DNA of 64,000 nucleotides from NCBI GenBank assembly GCA_003254925.1, contig QANZ01006964.1, forward strand, positions 44,967 through 108,966. The letters are read 5' to 3'. This document shows, one piece after another, positions 60,182 through 64,000 of the stretch (the first letter of the stretch is position 1; each line of letters begins with the position of its first letter). The notes under the pieces were generated by a model. The model made no database searches. It saw nothing but the letters and a program-made list of their open reading frames with translations, and had not been told where the DNA came from. This DNA is from Chamaecrista fasciculata (lineage: Eukaryota; Streptophyta; Magnoliopsida; Fabales; Fabaceae). The position numbers were made by a program, and so were the translations under genes.

Positions 60182-61430
60182 TGTTTCATTGACACCTCCC
60201 TTCAGTCATCTAGATAGCTCCACCACCTGATCAGATAGCTTCAACTTCAATCAACGTTGCTTGTCTATATATACCACTATTAGTTCTCTACTATTATTAA
60301 TTGTTTTTGCTTGTTGAGAATAATAAATTTAGGAGGCGATAACCATCGGTAATATTTTATTAGCTAGGGTCAGAGAATACTTCTTTAAAGATTTACGAGA
60401 AGAATTTATAAATCACCTATTAAATAAAATTCTCGTATAAAAATTTACATACCACTCGCCAAAATAACAAGATGAGAGTTATTAATTGTTAATTATATTA
60501 TATAATTGCATGATGAAATACATGCATGTGAATGTGAATGTGAATGTGAAGTATGTCTTTCATTCATTCATTCATATATATTGATAAGGTTTTTCTTTTC
60601 TTTTCTTTTCTTTTCTTTTTTGGTACAATGACAAGTTTATTTTTATCTATTCAATAATTGATCATATATATCAAGGTACTGCACATGAAACAAGATGGAG
60701 AGAGTGAGCGAGAGAGAGATTTTAAGTGTAAATTTTGCCTTTCTTAAGTTTACTATTTGAATACATGAAGTATCAGGAGTACTTATGGCCTGTTTTGCCG
60801 AGTCATTAACAGAAAAAGGAAATTTATTTATTTTCAAAAATATTTTTCTTCATGCAACAAATTGAAGGCAATTTTTCCTGATGTGGAAAAAAAATAAGAA
60901 GAAAAAAAAATAGTTAAGAACCGTTTTATTCAAAAGTAAAAAATAAAAATAAATCTTTGTTTTATTATTTTCCAAAGAAGAAATTCCTTCCTGAAAAATA
61001 AATAAGTATCTATGTTTTCAATCTGTTGTTATATCTTTTTTAATCATCTCGTTATAAAAAATATTTGAATAAATTAATTTTTTTTTAATTTCAATCAAAC
61101 TTAAATTAATAATTTAATCTTTAAATGTTTTACTTTAGTTATTTTTTAAAAAAAATATGACGTTTAATTTCCAACATATATAATCATAACTAATTTAATT
61201 ATTTTATTAAAGATATTAATTAAATTTTCATGATAAATTTAGTTTTTTGTAACATTATAATCACAAAAAGTAATTAATTACAAAGTTAACAAAATAAACT
61301 AATAATCAAATTTATCACTAAATCGTAATTAATATGTGTTAAGACACAAATTATTGATTTATTCAAATTATATACTAATTTAATACTGTTATCTAGTCAC
61401 ATCACCAAGCACAAATATATATTATTTATA
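60182..61430. other. Intergenic
   Basis: AT-rich with simple repeats (GTGAAT at about 60528-60548, TTTTC at about 60592). No gene seen; the minus-strand 64-codon frame at 60643 has no domain. Confidence 0.5.
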
Positions 61431-61990
61431 GGTCAAAGTAAATTATTGATCTCATATTTTGTTTAGATTTATCAATTTGGTCATGTATCTTTTTTTGTTA
61501 TATTTTGTCTCATATTTTTTTATGTTAGGTATAGAATTGGTCCCATATTTTTTTATTACAAATTTGGTCCTATATATTTTCAAAAAGTTCCATGTTAGTC
61601 CCATAATATATGTGAAAACTTTTGCGAAAATGTGAGACCAATTCTACAATCTAATAAAAAAATATGAGTCTAACTTTATAACTTGACCAAAAAATATGGA
61701 ATAAAAAATGGGATAAAACTTACATCAAGTTCCCTACATCCTTGCTATCAAGTTCCACCATTCACAAGTCTTGATTACATTCTCTCTCTTCAATGATTGG
61801 TCATGCAAAAATATTCTCTCTCTATCATGATTGGTCATATATAAAATTTGTACCACGTGTCAAATGTTGATTGGAGAACTTGATAGCAAGGATGTAGGGA
61901 ACTTGATGTAAGTTTTGCCCTGCAACATAAAAGATATAAGACCAAATTAAAACTTGAGTAAAAGATATGAGACCAAAAGTTTATTTAACC
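61431..61990. mobile_element. MULE-type MITE with another MITE nested inside
   Basis: Outer ends GGTCAAAGTAAATTATTGA and, on the opposite strand, GGTTAAATAAACTTTTGG. Flanks TTATTTATA and TAATTTCTA agree at 7 of 9 positions. Its right arm is split by a second inverted-repeat element at 61710-61920. Confidence 0.72.
61710..61920. mobile_element. Nested MITE with near-perfect 45-bp TIRs
   Basis: GGGATAAAACTTACATCAAG at left and GGGCAAAACTTACATCAAG on the opposite strand at right. Both continue TTCCCTACATCCTTGCTATC and AAGTTC. 211 bp with a near-perfect fold-back. No target duplication is obvious. Arm identity suggests it is younger than the element it split. Confidence 0.82.
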
Positions 61991-62763
61991 TAATTTCTAA
62001 ATATTGAATGTTTCGTGGGGTTGCGCAATATACGCACGTTAGGTCTGAGAGTCTGAACATGAGCATGTGTTTGTGCATAACATGAAAAATAAAGCAGGTA
62101 TATTTGTCTCTGCCTTGGGCCAAACTTTCAAGCTCACTTTTTTGACTTTCTTATCCTTTCTTTCTTTTATGTTTTTGCTCATCTCTTATCCCTCTTACTT
62201 TATATATATATATATTGGCTTATGAATTATGATGTAACTCAAGCCTTGCATATAATTAATGATGTAGTTTTATATAATATTGATTTATTAAAAAAATTAT
62301 TTGTTTTTATTATTTTTCATCACTAAATTATTTAAAATATAAAAATTATGTCAACTCGTAATTATATATATATATCTCAAATTCCATCTTAAAATTTTTA
62401 TTTATATATATATATCATATATGTCTTGTTAAATTGTTATTCTCTTCTGTCTATCTTTCTCTCTCTCTCTCTTTCTTTTTCTTAAACCTTTTTGGGTAAT
62501 TTATTTTCTGTCATACTTTATGCATTAATCCTTTATTATAGTCTCTTCTTAGTTATATTAATAACTGTAATTAATTAACTATCTTCATCATCATCATTCA
62601 TCACCACCCAATTGGATATGTGTATATGTGAATGAATGTGAGGTTGTCATCAACAAATGACAAAAGATAAATAAGAACGATATCAGGAACTGTTTACTCA
62701 ATCAATTCTTATTAATTTCTGTATATGTCATTGATTTTCAGTAATCTATATATCTTTATATTA
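61991..62763. other. Intergenic
   Basis: No gene seen. It contains (TA)n runs (about 62195-62212, 62365-62375) and a (CT)n tract at about 62457-62475. Confidence 0.5.
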
Positions 62764-62965
62764 TCTATTATATATATATATACTATATTATATGTGAAGG
62801 AGTCTTTTGGTCGTCCTCCCACTTATATTAAGATAAAAATATTACATATAATTAAAATAAGAGAAAACTTACTATTTGATCCATTTTTTTACGAATCAAC
62901 GATTTAATTCTTCATTTTATTTTATATACATATTTGCGGTCCGTCATGGCACGCAAAACTCTTAG
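62764..62965 (+). mobile_element. Mini-Helitron H1, copy E (diverged)
   Basis: Starts TCTATTATATATA; shares GGTCGTCCTCCCACTTATAT and AAGAGAAAACTTACTATTTG with other copies; ends CATGGCACGCAAAACTCTTAG. The hairpin arms and the CTAG are mutated, so an older copy. Confidence 0.7.
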
Positions 62966-63729
62966 TATATATATATATTTGTGAATGTCTTTAATCCAAC
63001 CAACTGACCAAGTCCTTACCGCATTTTTTTTCTTATTTTTGTTTGGTTAAAAATACACAATTTCTTTAGTTTTATTTGCTACGCAGATAAAAATTCAAAT
63101 TATAAAACCGAAAAAAACTGTTCAAAATTTTATTTTATGTGAAATATCTTAATTATTAATCTTTCTTGAACAATAATTTTTTTTAAAAAATTTTTAATTA
63201 TTGTTGATAAAATTTTACAGTTATTATATTGCATATAACAGTAATAATAAAAAAAACTGATTTTTTAGTAACCATTTTTTTTTAAAAAAAAAATGTTTTA
63301 CACAAAATCTAAAATTTAAGAGATTTATATATACATTTAGTGTTCTTTGGTTTGTGTGCTTTGAATTAGTAGCAGGCTCTTCCTTTTCAGTATGATACAG
63401 TCACAGTGACATTATCCCAAAAACAGTAATTCAACCCACCGAAATTAATCTTTGTACGAAACAAATGCCAAAAACAATTAGTTCCACCAAGTAACAGACA
63501 AACATTAATTAGCCAACAAAAACAAATCCATCCATCACTGTTCTCTTTAAAAGTGAAACAACATTTGGAGGATAAGTTCTTCCAAAATTTTACATCAAAT
63601 AAATATCTTAATATTCACACACTACTAACATATAACTAAGTGGTGGAATGATGAGGATTGGATACGTGTGACTCACAGAGAATTTACTACTTTTTTTCCC
63701 AAAAATACTATGAGTACTTTTAATTAAGA
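62966..63729. other. Intergenic
   Basis: AT-rich; nothing recognisable. Confidence 0.5.
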
Positions 63730-64000
63730 TATGCAGTGAATTTTAATTGTACTATCAAAGACTTTTTAAATCAATTATAGTCCCAAAGTATGATGTCAAA
63801 TTCACTTATACATACCCTAAAGTTTTTCAGTCAATTATACTCTCAATGTTTTATATTTGAGTCAATTGTACCCTTAAATACCCCCAAATTTAGGGGTACA
63901 ATTGACAAAAAAAAATAGAAATATGATTGACACAAAAAAAAACTTTGAGAATATAAGTGAAACTGATCCCATAATTTGAGCGTATAATTGATAAAAAAGA
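63730..64000. mobile_element. Inverted-repeat MITE, cut by the window edge
   Basis: TCAATTATAGTCCCAAAGTA, CACTTATACATACCC and GTCAATTGTACCCTTAAATA are mirrored after about 63880 by AGGGGTACAATTGAC, ACTTTGAGAATATAAGTGA and CATAATTTGAGCGTATAATTGA. The right end is beyond the window. Confidence 0.65.

Overview
This is a stretch of plant nuclear DNA. It is AT-rich and has GT-AG introns, plant-only gene families (IDD zinc finger, DCD domain, VPS62/DUF946, DWARF14 fragment) and a dense set of MULE, Helitron, LINE and MITE elements. A eudicot is most likely. I cannot fix the genus from sequence alone. No tRNA, rRNA or CRISPR array was seen.

Host genes. Four look like real host genes, all on the minus strand: (1) 2344-4146, an uncharacterised acidic protein with repeated VDEDY-type units; (2) 17843-21423, a two-exon VPS62/DUF946-family protein, with a 5'UTR exon near 22582; (3) 26951-29622, a five-exon DCD-domain protein with a C-terminal coiled coil and a 5'UTR intron; (4) 56219-59046, a three-exon C2H2 transcription factor of the INDETERMINATE DOMAIN 14/15/16 (SHOOT GRAVITROPISM5-like) branch. 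Exon joins were worked out by hand from splice sites and reading phase.

Transposons from 1 to 16.6 kb. The window opens in an LTR fragment. A 1.3 kb fold-back Mutator-like element (4616-5938, perfect 9-bp target duplication) carries a gene-like segment in both arms. A 3.8 kb MULE (6980-10737) holds a dead L1-type LINE. A 5.7 kb MULE (10909-16578) has TIRs over 1 kb long, studded with near-perfect palindromes, and carries two convergent damaged genes, a plant-mobile-domain gene and a MURA transposase, in a MuDR-like layout.

Helitron from 32.3 to 47.8 kb. A 15.5 kb element with a TC start and a CTAG end carries one intact ten-exon RPA1-like single-strand-binding gene (38706-40985), at least two decayed RPA-like copies, a stray RPA-like last exon, and the 3' part of the PIF1-type helicase of RepHel. 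No Rep (HUH) domain and no helicase Walker A motif were seen, so it is not autonomous as it stands. Several tandem duplications lie inside it. One (41508-42186 / 42188-42866) meets at an N base and may be an assembly artefact.

From 48 to 64 kb. A Pack-MULE (49963-52274) has captured a genomic piece, intron included, of the strigolactone receptor gene DWARF14. Around the IDD gene are small MULE-type MITEs and a family of about 180-bp mini-Helitrons that sit in TA-rich sites and end in a TTTGCGTGCCC hairpin plus CTAG.
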